DNA of 64,000 nucleotides from a bacterium (GTDB lineage Bacteria > Methylomirabilota > Methylomirabilia > Methylomirabilales > 2-02-FULL-66-22): positions 35,582-99,581 of the forward strand of contig JAKPQH010000055.1 in assembly GCA_029580855.1 (NCBI GenBank). The letters are read 5' to 3'. Under the pieces are notes generated by a model that was not told where the DNA came from, ran no database searches, and worked only from the letters and a program-made list of their open reading frames with translations. The first letter of the stretch is position 1; each line of letters starts with the position of its first letter. Shown here piece after piece: positions 8,308 through 17,933 of this stretch. The position numbers and the translations under genes were made by a program.

Positions 8308-9234
8308 ATGTTCCTGGGTTGGTCCGCACAACGGCTCATCGCTCCGCTGCTCGCGGCCCTGCTCTTGGGCTGCGGCGACACTCGACCGGAGCGCCAGCCG
8401 GAGGGCGCCGTTGCCTTCCGGAGCGGCGCCGGACAGGAGAGCGCCAGCCGGATCTTTGTCGTGCCGGGCCTCCCGTTCCAGCGCTCGGGGATGCTCGTGC
8501 CGGCTCACCAGCCGGCCTGGCAGGCCGCGTGGCCGGAGGAGGATCGAGAGCCTCCGCTGCTGCGGGGCGCCTCGGGCGGCATGACGACCGGTCTGGGTCT
8601 CCTCCTGATCATTCCCGTGGCCGCCACCTTCTGGCCGGCGGCGGTGGGGATCGTCGTCGGGTCCACCGCCGCGGGGATGCTGGGCGTCACCCTCGGCGAC
8701 ACCACCGAGATCCGGATGGCGGCGCCGGATCGCGCGGTCATCGTCGAGGCGACCAAACGGCTGCAGCCCGACCGGCTGTTTCGAGAAGCCATGGGCCAGG
8801 GGCTGCGCCGTCGCACGGGACAGCCGCTGCCCGTCGTCACCTGGCGTACGGCCGAGAACCCCGACACCGCGGGGACCGACCCGCTGGTCGAGGCGCGGGC
8901 CCGCGGACTGGACGGTGTGCTGGAGTTTTCCATCGACGCGCTGGGTCTGGCAGCCGGGGAAGAGCGGGACACCTACGGCGTCTTCGTCCAGGCGCGTGTG
9001 CGCGCTCTGGACGCGCGCGACGGGCGGCTGCGGTACGAACGGGTCTTGAGCTATGGGCCGGGACGCGCGGTCGCGGGCCTGCCGAGATCGGACTTCCACA
9101 CCGTCGAGCTTCTGGCGGCCGACCAGGGGCGCGTGTTCCGTCAGGTGGCGTCGGACGGGATCCGGCGCCTGACGCGCATCCTGGCCGAGGACCCCCAGTT
9201 GCCCCTTGCCCCGTCACCGCCGGGCGTGCCATGA
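8308..9234 (+). CDS. Predicted lipoprotein, unknown function
   Basis: I place the start at the ATG at 8308; ATGs at 8272 and 8296 are also possible and no start has a clear ribosome site. From 8308 the protein opens with MFLGWSAQRLIAPLLAALLLGC, a lipoprotein signal with its lipobox cysteine at 22. A second hydrophobic, glycine-rich stretch lies near residues 100-130 (LGLLLIIPVAATFWPAAVGI). The C-terminal half (VRALDARDGRLRYERVLSYG) looks like an outer-membrane-associated beta domain. No family is recognised with confidence. It stands alone between the NUDIX gene and the Smr gene. Confidence 0.75.
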   Translation: MFLGWSAQRLIAPLLAALLLGCGDTRPERQPEGAVAFRSGAGQESASRIFVVPGLPFQRSGMLVPAHQPAWQAAWPEEDREPPLLRGASGGMTTGLGLLLIIPVAATFWPAAVGIVVGSTAAGMLGVTLGDTTEIRMAAPDRAVIVEATKRLQPDRLFREAMGQGLRRRTGQPLPVVTWRTAENPDTAGTDPLVEARARGLDGVLEFSIDALGLAAGEERDTYGVFVQARVRALDARDGRLRYERVLSYGPGRAVAGLPRSDFHTVELLAADQGRVFRQVASDGIRRLTRILAEDPQLPLAPSPPGVP

Positions 9235-9298
9235 CCCGAGGTCCAGCGACAAACGGTCACACGCGCGTCCCAACTCGCCCTTGGGATTTGGGCAAAGC

Positions 9299-9652
9299 TC
9301 ATCGCTGGCTGCGCGGCGCGTCCGGGTCCTCTCGCAGTCGGACCACCGTCGCGCCCCAGCCGCCCCGGTCCGGCGGCGCGCCGCCGAAGGCGTCCACCAG
9401 GGGATGGCCGCCGAGCACCGAGCGGACCACCGTGCGCTGGGTTCCCGTGCCGCGCCCGTGAATGATGCGGACTTCGCGGAAGCCACGCCGGACGCACTCC
9501 ACGATGTACTCGCGCACGAGATCGGGGATGTCCCGCGGCGCGAAGGCGTGCAGGTCTAAAGAGTCCTCGACCGGCAGACGAACGGCGGGACCGGATTCCG
9601 GTGCGTCCGGGCCGGCCGCTGGCCCGTCGGCATCGGCGGGGCGGGAAGCCAT
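9299..9652 (-). CDS. Smr-domain protein
   Basis: 117 residues. The Smr (small MutS-related) domain is complete: LDLHAFAPRDIPDLVREYI (D-L-H motif), then VRIIHGRGTGTQRTVVRSVL with the HGxGxG motif. Stand-alone Smr proteins act as nucleases on DNA or on stalled-ribosome mRNA. The first 25 residues are proline- and alanine-rich and probably disordered. It reads toward the amidase on neither side; the amidase starts its own unit upstream and ends 13 bases before this gene's stop side, so both may share a transcript (amidase distal). Confidence 0.88.
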   Translation of the reverse strand: MASRPADADGPAAGPDAPESGPAVRLPVEDSLDLHAFAPRDIPDLVREYIVECVRRGFREVRIIHGRGTGTQRTVVRSVLGGHPLVDAFGGAPPDRGGWGATVVRLREDPDAPRSQR

Positions 9653-9665
9653 CGCGGCGCCGCGC

Positions 9666-11084
9666 TCAGGCCGGCGGCGCGGGCCGTCGATCGTGCAGCG
9701 GGCTCACCGTCTCGTAGGCGCGCCCCAGACGGAGGAGCGTCGCCTCGTCGAAATGGCGGCCGACAAGCTGGAGACCCACGGGGAGACCCTCCGTCGTCAA
9801 GCCGCAGGGCAACGACAGCGCGGGGTGCCCGGTGACGTTGATCGGCCTGGTGCAGCGGGTGAGCCAGGCCCGCACATCGTCCCGGACCCCGTCCACCGTG
9901 GCCTCCCGCTCGTCGGTGCGCGGCGCCGGGATGGGCGTCGTGGGCAGCAGCAGCGCGTCCACGCTCGTCAGGGTGCCGTCGACTTCCGCCCGGAGGATCT
10001 GGCGGGCGCGCTGCGCCTTCAGGTACTGGGTGGCCAGGACGAACTGCCCCGTGAGGAGTCGCGCCCGCACGTCGGCGCCGTACTCCGAGGCGCGTGTCTT
10101 GAGGTACGGCTCGTGATAGGCCATGGACTCGGCGGTAATGATGGCAAAGGCGGCCGGTCCCGCGTGGTGGATGCGGGGCAGGCGGATATCCTCCACCCGG
10201 ACCCCGAGCCCCTCCAGGGCCCGCGCGGCGGCCTCCACGGCGGCCCGGACCTCGGGATGCAGCCGCTCGAAGAACACCTCGCGGACGACGCCGATTCGCA
10301 GGCCGCGGGGATCCGGGTCCGACGCGCGCCGATAGTCGGGCACCGCCGCGGCCGCCGTGGAGGGATCCGCCGGATCGTGCCCGGCCAGCGCCTGCAGCAG
10401 CAGCGCCGCGTCCGTCACGGTCCGGGTCATGGGGCCGATGTGATCCAGCGACCAAGCCAGCGGGACCACGCCGGCGCGGCTTACCCGCCCATAGGTCGGC
10501 TTGAGCCCCACGATCCCGCAGAGCGAGGCGGGAATCCGGATCGAGCCGCCGGTGTCGGTGCCCAGGGCCCCGGCGCAGAGGCCCGCCGCCACCGCCGCCC
10601 CGGACCCGCTGCTGGAGCCGCCCGGCATCCGGTCGCGCCCCCACGGATTCGCGGCCGTCCCGTAATGGGGGTTCACGCCCGTGGGGCCGTAGGCGAATTC
10701 GTGCATGTTGAGCTTTCCCAGCAGGATCGCGCCCGCCTCGGCCAGCCGCACGGCAACCGTGGCATCGGTGCCGGGTACCCAGTCTTTCAAGATCCGCGAG
10801 CCGCAGGTGGTGCGGATTCCGCGGGTCATGACCAGATCCTTCATGGCGATCGGGATGCCGTGAAGCGGACCGCGGTACCTGCCGCTTCCGATTTCCCGCT
10901 CCGCGGCGGCCGCTTCGGCCAGCGCACGTTCCTCGAGCACCGTGATGTAACAGCGGGCCGCCGCATCCTCCCCCCGGATGCGGTCCAGGTAGGCCCGCGT
11001 CAGCTCCACGGGGGAGAGGGTCCGCCGGCGCAGACGCTCGCCGGCCTCGGCGATGCTGAGCCGGGTCAACGCGTCAGCGTCCAT
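9666..11084 (-). CDS. Amidase-signature enzyme (AtzE/GatA-like)
   Basis: 472 residues from the ATG at 11084. The Ser-Ser-Lys triad is visible: K82 (IAMKDLV), the serine cluster at 157-159 (PGGSSSGSGAAVAAG) and S181 (GTDTGGSIRIPA). Such enzymes hydrolyse or transfer an amide; GatA and AtzE both belong here. Its start overlaps by 11 bases the small gene 11074-11277, which resembles GatC/AtzG. That pairing without a gatB in view favours an AtzE-like catabolic amidase over the tRNA amidotransferase. The real substrate is unknown. Confidence 0.9.
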   Translation of the reverse strand: MDADALTRLSIAEAGERLRRRTLSPVELTRAYLDRIRGEDAAARCYITVLEERALAEAAAAEREIGSGRYRGPLHGIPIAMKDLVMTRGIRTTCGSRILKDWVPGTDATVAVRLAEAGAILLGKLNMHEFAYGPTGVNPHYGTAANPWGRDRMPGGSSSGSGAAVAAGLCAGALGTDTGGSIRIPASLCGIVGLKPTYGRVSRAGVVPLAWSLDHIGPMTRTVTDAALLLQALAGHDPADPSTAAAAVPDYRRASDPDPRGLRIGVVREVFFERLHPEVRAAVEAAARALEGLGVRVEDIRLPRIHHAGPAAFAIITAESMAYHEPYLKTRASEYGADVRARLLTGQFVLATQYLKAQRARQILRAEVDGTLTSVDALLLPTTPIPAPRTDEREATVDGVRDDVRAWLTRCTRPINVTGHPALSLPCGLTTEGLPVGLQLVGRHFDEATLLRLGRAYETVSPLHDRRPAPPA

Positions 11085-11277
11085 AGGACGCCTCCCCCGG
11101 CGGCACCAACAGGGTGGCCGGCTCGACGCTCTGGAGATCGAGGTCGTCCAGCCCGGCCAGCCCCTCGAGCTGGGCGCCAAGCTGGGCCTCGATGCTGGGC
11201 AGGTCGGCGGGGTCCACGGGAACCCGCGCCAACACCACGGCGATGGCCCGCAGAAGATCGGTGGAAACGGACGCCAT
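11074..11277 (-). CDS. Small GatC/AtzG-like partner of the amidase
   Basis: 67 residues, with GAGGAGG six bases before the ATG at 11277 and an 11-base overlap with the amidase start. A helical first half (LLRAIAVVLARVPVDPADLPSIEAQL) leads into LDDLDLQSVEPATLLVPPGE, which mirrors the GatC/AtzG tail that wraps the amidase (LDxLDxxxVEPxxxxVP). Family knowledge: AtzG stabilises the hydrolase AtzE. I infer the same structural role here. A GatC for glutaminyl-tRNA formation would be expected beside gatB and is normally longer. Confidence 0.72.
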   Translation of the reverse strand: MASVSTDLLRAIAVVLARVPVDPADLPSIEAQLGAQLEGLAGLDDLDLQSVEPATLLVPPGEASYGR

Positions 11278-11391
11278 GACATCCTCCTCGGAGATTCCAG
11301 GACACGTCGCGTACTCTAGCAAGTTTCGCGGCGGCATGTCCAGCCGAAAGGCCGTGTTGCGCCCCCGCCGGCGCCGCCGGGGCGTCCCCTC

Positions 11392-12429
11392 GTGAGCGCC
11401 GCCCTCCTGAGCGGGGTGCGCGGGCAGCTCCTCGTGGTGATCGTGGGCCTCGGGCTGTTTGGCCTCTTGGTCTACGGCGCGGGCCCCGCGGGGGTCTTCC
11501 AGGCCTTCCGCCAGCTGGGATGGCTGACGCCCCTGATCGTCCTGCCGTACCTTGCGTCGTACATCCTCGACACACTGGGATGGTGGTGGGTGTTGTCGCG
11601 CTGCTTCCGCGGTCCGGCGGATGCGCCCTCTCCCGTGCCGTCCTTTCTCCGGCTCTTCGCGATCCGCGCCGCCGGCGAGACGGTCAACGCCGTCACGCCC
11701 ACCGCGTACTTCGGCGGAGAACCGGTCAAGGCGTGGCTGCTCGACCGCCGCGGCGTCCCGCTGGCCCGCGGTCTGGCGTCCGTCCTGGTTTCCAAGACCG
11801 CGCTGATGCTGACCCAGGGGGTGTTCGTCCTGTTGGGAGTGCTGGTGGCCATGGGACGCTGGCGGACGGCGGTACCCACGTGGGCGGCAGGCGGAATCGG
11901 GGCGGCACTCGCCCTTCTGGTGGCCGCGGCCGTCATCGGCATCCAGCGCTACGGTCTCTTCACGCTGCTGCTGAACCTCTCCCGCCGCCTGAGCGGCCGC
12001 GAGTCGCTCTTGGCCCGATGGGAAGCCGAGGCCATAGCGCTCGACGGCCTCCTGCGCGATTTCTACGGCAAGCGGCCCGGGGCCTTTCTGGTGTGCTGCG
12101 GTCTGCACTTCCTGGGCTGGCTCGCCGGCTGCTTCGAGGTGCTCCTGGCCCTCCGGCTCTTGGGCGCACCCGTGGATTTCCCCGCGGCCTTCAGCATCGA
12201 GGCACTCTCCAGCGTGGCCAAGCTTGCCGCGCTGGTCGTGCCGGGAAGCCTGGGGGTCCAGGAAGGCGGGCAGGTCGTGATCTTCGTGACGTTCGGCCTG
12301 GGGGCTCCGCTGGCGATGACGTTCAGTCTGTTGAGACGCGGGCGCGAGCTCCTCTGGGTCGGCTTCGGTCTGATGGTGTTGCTGCAGCATCGCGGGCTGC
12401 CACGGATGCGGGAGGCCGCGGGGAAATAG
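11392..12429 (+). CDS. YbhN/UPF0104-type integral membrane protein (flippase-like domain)
   Basis: 345 residues from a GTG. Eight or so membrane helices with the family pattern: IVGLGLFGLLVYGAGPAGVFQAF at the start, AGETVNAVTPTAYFGGEPVKAWLL (the conserved E...NxxxP...G(E/G)PxKA element) and AFSIEALSSVAKLAALVVPGSLGVQEGG near the end. This is the membrane part found in lysyl-phosphatidylglycerol synthases and in stand-alone proteins linked to envelope lipid or hopanoid transport. No synthetase domain is attached. The exact cargo is unknown. Confidence 0.88.
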   Translation: MSAALLSGVRGQLLVVIVGLGLFGLLVYGAGPAGVFQAFRQLGWLTPLIVLPYLASYILDTLGWWWVLSRCFRGPADAPSPVPSFLRLFAIRAAGETVNAVTPTAYFGGEPVKAWLLDRRGVPLARGLASVLVSKTALMLTQGVFVLLGVLVAMGRWRTAVPTWAAGGIGAALALLVAAAVIGIQRYGLFTLLLNLSRRLSGRESLLARWEAEAIALDGLLRDFYGKRPGAFLVCCGLHFLGWLAGCFEVLLALRLLGAPVDFPAAFSIEALSSVAKLAALVVPGSLGVQEGGQVVIFVTFGLGAPLAMTFSLLRRGRELLWVGFGLMVLLQHRGLPRMREAAGK

Positions 12430-12480
12430 ACGAGGCGCGCAGGCAAAGAAAAAGGCCTCGAAGTTTTCACGGCAAGCTGG
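12430..12480 (-). terminator. Intrinsic terminator of a short minus-strand transcript
   Basis: On the minus strand GGCCTCGAAG (near 12512-12503) pairs with CTTCGAGGCC (near 12464-12455) around a loop of roughly 40 bases, and TTTTTC follows at once. It sits 3' of the short reading frame at 12575-12616 and so closes a small separate transcription unit that points toward the end of the YbhN-type gene. Confidence 0.5.
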
Positions 12481-12574
12481 CCGCCCCGGTGGACAAGGCC
12501 GGAGTCTTCGAGGCCCGGCGATTGCTGGGATTCCGTAGACGAAACCCCCGGCGTTCGCCAGCGCAGGGCTACGC

Positions 12575-12616
12575 CTACGTTACAATCACCTCACCTGTCC
12601 AGTTTAATATGCCCAC
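12575..12616 (-). CDS. Possible 13-residue leader peptide with a full-length Shine-Dalgarno
   Basis: A GTG start (12616-12614) heads a 13-codon frame, MGILNWTGEVIVT, ending in TAG at 12577-12575. Just upstream, at 12618-12631 on the minus strand, is AAAGGAGGTGATCC, complementary to the entire 16S rRNA 3' tail. TTGCGC-17-TACATA lies before it and a hairpin with a T run after it. No homologue is known to me. It may be a leader peptide, a ribosome-binding RNA or chance. The remainder of 12430-12738 shows no other gene. Confidence 0.35.
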   Translation of the reverse strand: MGILNWTGEVIVT

Positions 12617-12738
12617 TGGATCACCTCCTTTCTGGTGTACGCTCTATGTACAGTCCGGAACGCGTCCGCGCAAGAAAAAAATGCAGGCGCCGCGGACAGG
12701 CGGCGCGTGTCTCGGGTGGCACCCCTGTCGGAGACCTG

Positions 12739-13272
12739 CTAGGCTCCTTCGGGGATTCGAGGCTGCCGCCCCGGCTCGGGGGGGAGGTTGAGGATCTCCC
12801 GGGGGAAATGCTCCGTCAGGTAGTCCACGATGTCCTTGACGGACAGGATGCCGACCGGGTGTCCGTCCGGGTCGACGAGGGGTACGTGGCGATACCCGCC
12901 GACGCTCATCTGCTGGAGAGCGAAGGCGATGGGATCTTCCAGCGTCAGCGTCTCGGGATTCCGCGTCATGGCGCCGTCGACGGAGACCTTGGCGGGGTCG
13001 TAACCGGTGCCCACCAGCTTCGTCAGAATGTCCCGCTCGGTGAAGATCCCGACCACTTTGCCGCCGTCCTCCACCAACACGCAGCCGATGCGATGCTCTT
13101 TCATGATCCGCGCCGCCTGTCCGATGGTCGTCCCCAGGGGCACGGCGACGCGTCCCACGCGGCGCGGGAGGCTCTTGATCGGTTCGGCGAACAGCCGGGC
13201 GTCGATCGCCTTGGCCGGGCCCTCATCCTCGTCGTACCGCGCCTCCTCGTCGAAAATCGTCTCCGGATCCAT
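12739..13272 (-). CDS. Two-CBS-domain protein
   Basis: 177 residues from MDPETIFDEEARYDEDEG; GGGGGAGG precedes the ATG at 13272. After an acidic N-terminus come two CBS domains: VPLGTTIGQAARIMKEHRIGCVLVEDG with VVGIFTERDIL, and AMTRNPETLTLEDPIAFALQQM with HVPLVDPDGHPVGILSVKDIVDYL. CBS pairs bind adenine nucleotides and act as energy or ion sensors. There is no attached enzyme, so its partner is unknown. It diverges from the M48 protease gene. Confidence 0.9.
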   Translation of the reverse strand: MDPETIFDEEARYDEDEGPAKAIDARLFAEPIKSLPRRVGRVAVPLGTTIGQAARIMKEHRIGCVLVEDGGKVVGIFTERDILTKLVGTGYDPAKVSVDGAMTRNPETLTLEDPIAFALQQMSVGGYRHVPLVDPDGHPVGILSVKDIVDYLTEHFPREILNLPPEPGRQPRIPEGA

Positions 13273-13531
13273 GTCTCGCCTCCCCCGATCGCGCCCGGTC
13301 GCGCGCACGGCGCCCAAGGTATCAGCCACTTCACGCGTCTGAGAACCGATGATAGGTTGCCGCGCGACAGGGCGCAACGGAAACTTTTCGCAGGACTTCC
13401 GCGAACGGATCTCGCGAGGTACAATTCCGCGGGGCTTCGCGGCCACGAATGCGAGACGGTGCCGACAGAGCGGCGCTCGCCTCCGGGCCGGGGGCGGAGC
13501 GATCGTCGGGCGACACAGCGGAGGACGGGCC
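13273..13531. other. Divergent intergenic region (CBS gene / M48 protease gene)
   Basis: 259 bases with no gene. On the plus strand TACAAT at 13420-13425 is a good -10 element with a poor -35, and could start the protease transcript about 100 bases before its ATG. No strong promoter is apparent for the CBS gene. Confidence 0.35.
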
Positions 13532-14425
13532 ATGTGCTGGCGGTGCAATCCACGAGCGGGCGGCGGAGACGGTCGAGCCGTCGCGGCGGCCCTGCGGGAG
13601 AACCGGGTGTCCCGCCGGCGGATACTGAAGGTCGGGCTGGGTCTCCTGGCGCTTCCTGCGACGGGGATCCTTCAGGCGTGCGCCACGACGCCCATCACCG
13701 GTCGCTCCCAGATTCGACTCATCTCTGCAGAGGAGGAAGCCAAGCTCGGCGTGATGGCGTTCGCGCAGTTGCGCGAGGCGGAGGTCAAGAAGGGCCGCCT
13801 GCTGACGGAGCGCGAGAACCCGGCGGCCCATGCCATGGTCCGGCGCGTTTCCGAGCGGGTGATCGCCGCCTCGGGTCTGGGGCGCGCCTACGAATGGGAC
13901 TACATGCTCCTCAACGCGCCCGACACCGTGAACGCCGCGGCCATTGCCGGCGGCCGGATCATCGTGTATTCCGGCATCCTACCCGTGGCCGGGACCGATG
14001 CGGGGCTGGCGACGATCATGGGGCACGAGGTCGGACACGTGATGGCGCACCACACCGCCGAGCGCTATTCCCAGGATCAACTGGTCAACGTCGCCGGCTC
14101 GCTGGCAGGGGCCACCGCCGGAGGCAGCCTGGCGACGTTGGCCGTCCTGGGGCTCGGGCAGGTGGGTTTCCTGCTCCCGTACAGCCGGGCGCAGGAGAGC
14201 GAGGCGGACTACATCGGTGTCCTGCTCATGGCCAAGGCCGGCTATGATCCTCGCGAATCGGTCGGCCTCTGGCAGCGGATGAGCCGGCACGGTGGAAGCA
14301 GAGGGCCGGAGTATCTGTCCACGCACCCGAATCCGGAGACTCGCATCGCGCAGCTACAGGGCTGGCTGCCTCAAGCCATCCAGTATTACCAGAACCCGTC
14401 GCTCGCGCTGCCCAATACTCGCTAG
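13532..14425 (+). CDS. M48-family metalloprotease lipoprotein
   Basis: 297 residues from the ATG at 13532. The signal region SRRRILKVGLGLLALPATGILQAC carries a twin-arginine-like motif and a lipobox cysteine at 50. The zinc site is HEVGH (165-169) followed by MAHH, and the third ligand is the glutamate of QESEADYIGVLLMAKAGYDP. VNAAAIAGGRIIVYSGIL is typical of Oma1/YcaL/LoiP-type periplasmic proteases, which help control envelope protein quality. The gene ends by sharing CTAG with the convergent zinc-ribbon gene. Confidence 0.92.
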   Translation: MCWRCNPRAGGGDGRAVAAALRENRVSRRRILKVGLGLLALPATGILQACATTPITGRSQIRLISAEEEAKLGVMAFAQLREAEVKKGRLLTERENPAAHAMVRRVSERVIAASGLGRAYEWDYMLLNAPDTVNAAAIAGGRIIVYSGILPVAGTDAGLATIMGHEVGHVMAHHTAERYSQDQLVNVAGSLAGATAGGSLATLAVLGLGQVGFLLPYSRAQESEADYIGVLLMAKAGYDPRESVGLWQRMSRHGGSRGPEYLSTHPNPETRIAQLQGWLPQAIQYYQNPSLALPNTR

Positions 14426-14586
14426 CTCTTGCGCGAAGTTTTGGTCACCACACCGCTGAACAGCGACTCAAGGTCGGTGGACCCGCACGTCGGACAGGCC
14501 GGCTGTTTTTCGCCTCGCTCGCGAATCGTCATGGTGACGGTGAACTCCTTCTGGCACTTCAGGCACAAAAACTCGTAGGTCGGCAT
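14422..14586 (-). CDS. FmdB-type zinc-ribbon protein
   Basis: A 54-residue gene starting MPTYEFLCLKCQKEF, with GGAGGTGG just before the ATG. The two knuckles CLKC and CPTCG, the start MPTYEF and the segment ESLFSG are diagnostic of the FmdB/regulatory-protein zinc ribbon. The function of stand-alone members is unclear, although some affect transcription of formamidase. Its stop codon overlaps by four bases the stop of the convergent M48 gene, so the two ends leave no room for a terminator. Confidence 0.88.
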   Translation of the reverse strand: MPTYEFLCLKCQKEFTVTMTIRERGEKQPACPTCGSTDLESLFSGVVTKTSRKS

Positions 14587-14918
14587 GGCCACCTCCTCTC
14601 ATCCCCCACGTCGATGGGCGCGTGTTGGCGTACGGGCGATCACTACAAAGAATGTAGCGCGGACCGCCGCAAATTACCAGGGTTCAAACAACCGAGGAAC
14701 CCGGACCTGTTGAACGGGCGGGGGAGGGTGCCCGCGCGGTCTCTCGGTAAGTCGGCGAGGCCAGCTTCCGCCGCAGCTACCGGTGGTAGAGGCCGCCGAG
14801 CCCCATCGGGATCTCCTGGAGAAGTTCCAGCGAGGTCTGCGCCGGCATGGTGGGCACACTTCGATCCACCGCTGCGACATATTTTTGTCCCGCCGCCCGC
14901 GCCCGGCGGGCAAAAAAC
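14587..14918. other. Intergenic region without a supported gene
   Basis: About 330 bases between the zinc-ribbon gene and the cyclase promoter. A minus-strand frame near 14777-14932 ends in TSLELLQEIPMGLGGLYHR and looks protein-like, but it overlaps the promoter, has no ribosome site and is unknown to me. It may be the remains of a gene. Confidence 0.3.
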
Positions 14919-14946
14919 TTGACTTCTCGCATCGCCCCCGTACAAT
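14919..14946 (+). promoter_or_regulatory. Sigma-70 promoter for the cyclase-family gene
   Basis: TTGACT at 14919-14924, a 16-base spacer and TACAAT at 14941-14946. The predicted start near 14953 gives a leader of about 36 bases, and GGGGAGA sits six bases before the ATG at 14989. Confidence 0.65.
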
Positions 14947-14988
14947 CCGCCGGGATTGGCGATGCCCTCACTCGCCGGGGAGAACGAC

Positions 14989-15792
14989 ATGACCGCAGAC
15001 TCGGTGGCCGACGTGTTGCGCGGACGCAAGATCTTCGACCTGGGTGTGGAGCTTTTTCCAGGCATGCCGCATGTCCCGACCCATTCTCCTTTCGTGTATC
15101 AGATGGTCCGCGAGCACGGCGACCTCATGTACGGCGAAGGCGTCTCCGCGGCCGTCGACATCTTCGGCATGAGTTGCCACACCGGCACGCACCTGGACGG
15201 GCTGGGGCACTTCGCCAAAAACCTTTGCCTGCACGGGGGCCAGCCCGCCGCCGAAGGGCAGAGCAAAACCGCGGGCCTCTCGACGCTCGGTATCCAGCGG
15301 GTGGCGCCGTGGGTCGCCCGCGGCCTCCTGCTCGACATCCCGGCGGCGCAGGGGAGGGAAATTCTGGAACCGACGCAGGTGATCGGGCCGAGGGACTTGG
15401 AGCAGGCCGCGAAAAAGGCGGGGGTGACGGTCCGACCGGGGGACGTGGTGTTGATCCGCACCGGCTGGATGCGGCTCTGGCCCGACCAACGCAAATACTA
15501 CAGCGTGCAGACCGGACAGCCCGGCATCGACGTGGAGGCCGCTCGCTGGCTCACCGAGCAGGGCGCCGCCTGTCTCGGCAGCGACAATTTCGCCGTGGAG
15601 GTGACGCCGACCGCAAACAACGCGCACCCCGTTCACATCCACTGCCTGGTGGAGAAGGGCGTTCACCTTTTGGAAGTGGCGAACCTGGAGGCGCTGAGCC
15701 GCAGCGAAATCTATGCATTCTCGCTGATCATGGTGCCGATGAAGATCCGGGGCGGCACGGCCAGCCCCATCCGTCCCTTGGCGGTGGTGTAG
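14989..15792 (+). CDS. Cyclase-family metal-dependent hydrolase (kynurenine formamidase-like)
   Basis: 267 residues; the ATG at 14989 follows GGGGAGA and is preferred to the one at 14956. The family motif reads CHTGTHLDGLGHF, where the histidines and aspartate bind metal, followed by VVLIRTGWM and an SDNFAVEVTP segment. Relatives include kynurenine formamidase, isatin hydrolase and carbamate hydrolases, and all split an amide or lactam with a metal. The substrate is not predictable here. malQ follows after 25 bases, so the two are probably cotranscribed without an evident metabolic link. Confidence 0.88.
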   Translation: MTADSVADVLRGRKIFDLGVELFPGMPHVPTHSPFVYQMVREHGDLMYGEGVSAAVDIFGMSCHTGTHLDGLGHFAKNLCLHGGQPAAEGQSKTAGLSTLGIQRVAPWVARGLLLDIPAAQGREILEPTQVIGPRDLEQAAKKAGVTVRPGDVVLIRTGWMRLWPDQRKYYSVQTGQPGIDVEAARWLTEQGAACLGSDNFAVEVTPTANNAHPVHIHCLVEKGVHLLEVANLEALSRSEIYAFSLIMVPMKIRGGTASPIRPLAVV

Positions 15793-15817
15793 GCCACCGG
15801 ACCGAAAAGGACAAGCC

Positions 15818-17317
<1,500 letters not shown>

Positions 17318-17324
17318 GGTCCGC

Positions 17325-17741
17325 ATGGCCGATTTCACAAAGATCGGGGCGCTGATCCTGTGCGGCGATCGGCTTCTCCTCTGCCGGAAACGTCGGGACA
17401 CGTCGAAGCTGATCTTTCCGGGTGGGCGCATCGAGGCCGGTGAAACCGACCTGGAGTGTCTGGCGCGCGAACTCCGTGAAGAGCTCGGCTCGGTCGCTCT
17501 CGCCAACGCGGAGTACGTGGGCACCTATGAAGATCGGGCGGCCCTCGACGATCCGGCCGCGGTGAAGACGCTCCGCATCGTGCTCTATCGCGGCGACCTG
17601 GTCGGCACGCCCACGCCGGGTTCGGAGATCGTCGAGGTCGTCTGGTTCGGCCCCGATTCCGACGTGGCCGAGCTCTCGCCTGTCCTGGTCAGGCGGGATC
17701 CTGCCGGACCTGTTGTTGCGCGGCATCCTGACGTGGGGTGA
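17325..17741 (+). CDS. NUDIX hydrolase, probably frameshifted at its C-terminus
   Basis: 138 residues as read, starting at MADFTKIGALIL seven bases after the malQ stop. The NUDIX box is GGRIEAGETDLECLARELRE followed by ELG. The last 16 residues are unlike the family. If one G of the run at 17695-17697 is dropped, the frame continues RRILPDLLLRGILTWGE and ends at 17778, which matches the normal NUDIX end (LSPxLxxxILPxLxxRGxL). I therefore suspect a one-base insertion, real or from assembly. It would act on nucleotide-type pyrophosphates. Confidence 0.82.
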   Translation: MADFTKIGALILCGDRLLLCRKRRDTSKLIFPGGRIEAGETDLECLARELREELGSVALANAEYVGTYEDRAALDDPAAVKTLRIVLYRGDLVGTPTPGSEIVEVVWFGPDSDVAELSPVLVRRDPAGPVVARHPDVG

Positions 17742-17744
17742 GCG

Positions 17745-17933
17745 ATGGGCTCCGGAGCCGCCCCGGGGCCACCGGTGACCGCCGGAGGCCGCGACGCGCG
17801 CGGACTCCTCGGCCCCTGGGCGGACGCCGTCGCTCCCATCGAGGAGCCGCTCTTCCTCGTGGATGACGATGGAGTCCGTCTCCGGCTCCATCCCGATTGC
17901 TCGCGGTGCGAGACGGAGATCTACTTGGAATGA
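17745..17933 (+). CDS. Hypothetical small protein
   Basis: 62 residues. The C-terminal half, APIEEPLFLVDDDGVRLRLH then CSRCETEIYLE, reads like real protein with a two-cysteine knuckle. The first 25 residues are low-complexity and overlap the corrected NUDIX frame, so the true start may be internal. No family is recognised. Confidence 0.4.
   Translation: MGSGAAPGPPVTAGGRDARGLLGPWADAVAPIEEPLFLVDDDGVRLRLHPDCSRCETEIYLE

Noticed and set aside
12618..12635. Sequence like the 3' end of 16S rRNA on the plus strand
   Set aside because: The conserved rRNA sequence upstream of it is absent, so it is not an rRNA gene; it is treated as a Shine-Dalgarno on the other strand.
14777..14932. Minus-strand frame ending LLQEIPMGLGGLYHR
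   Set aside because: It overlaps the cyclase promoter and lacks a ribosome site; too weak to list as a gene.
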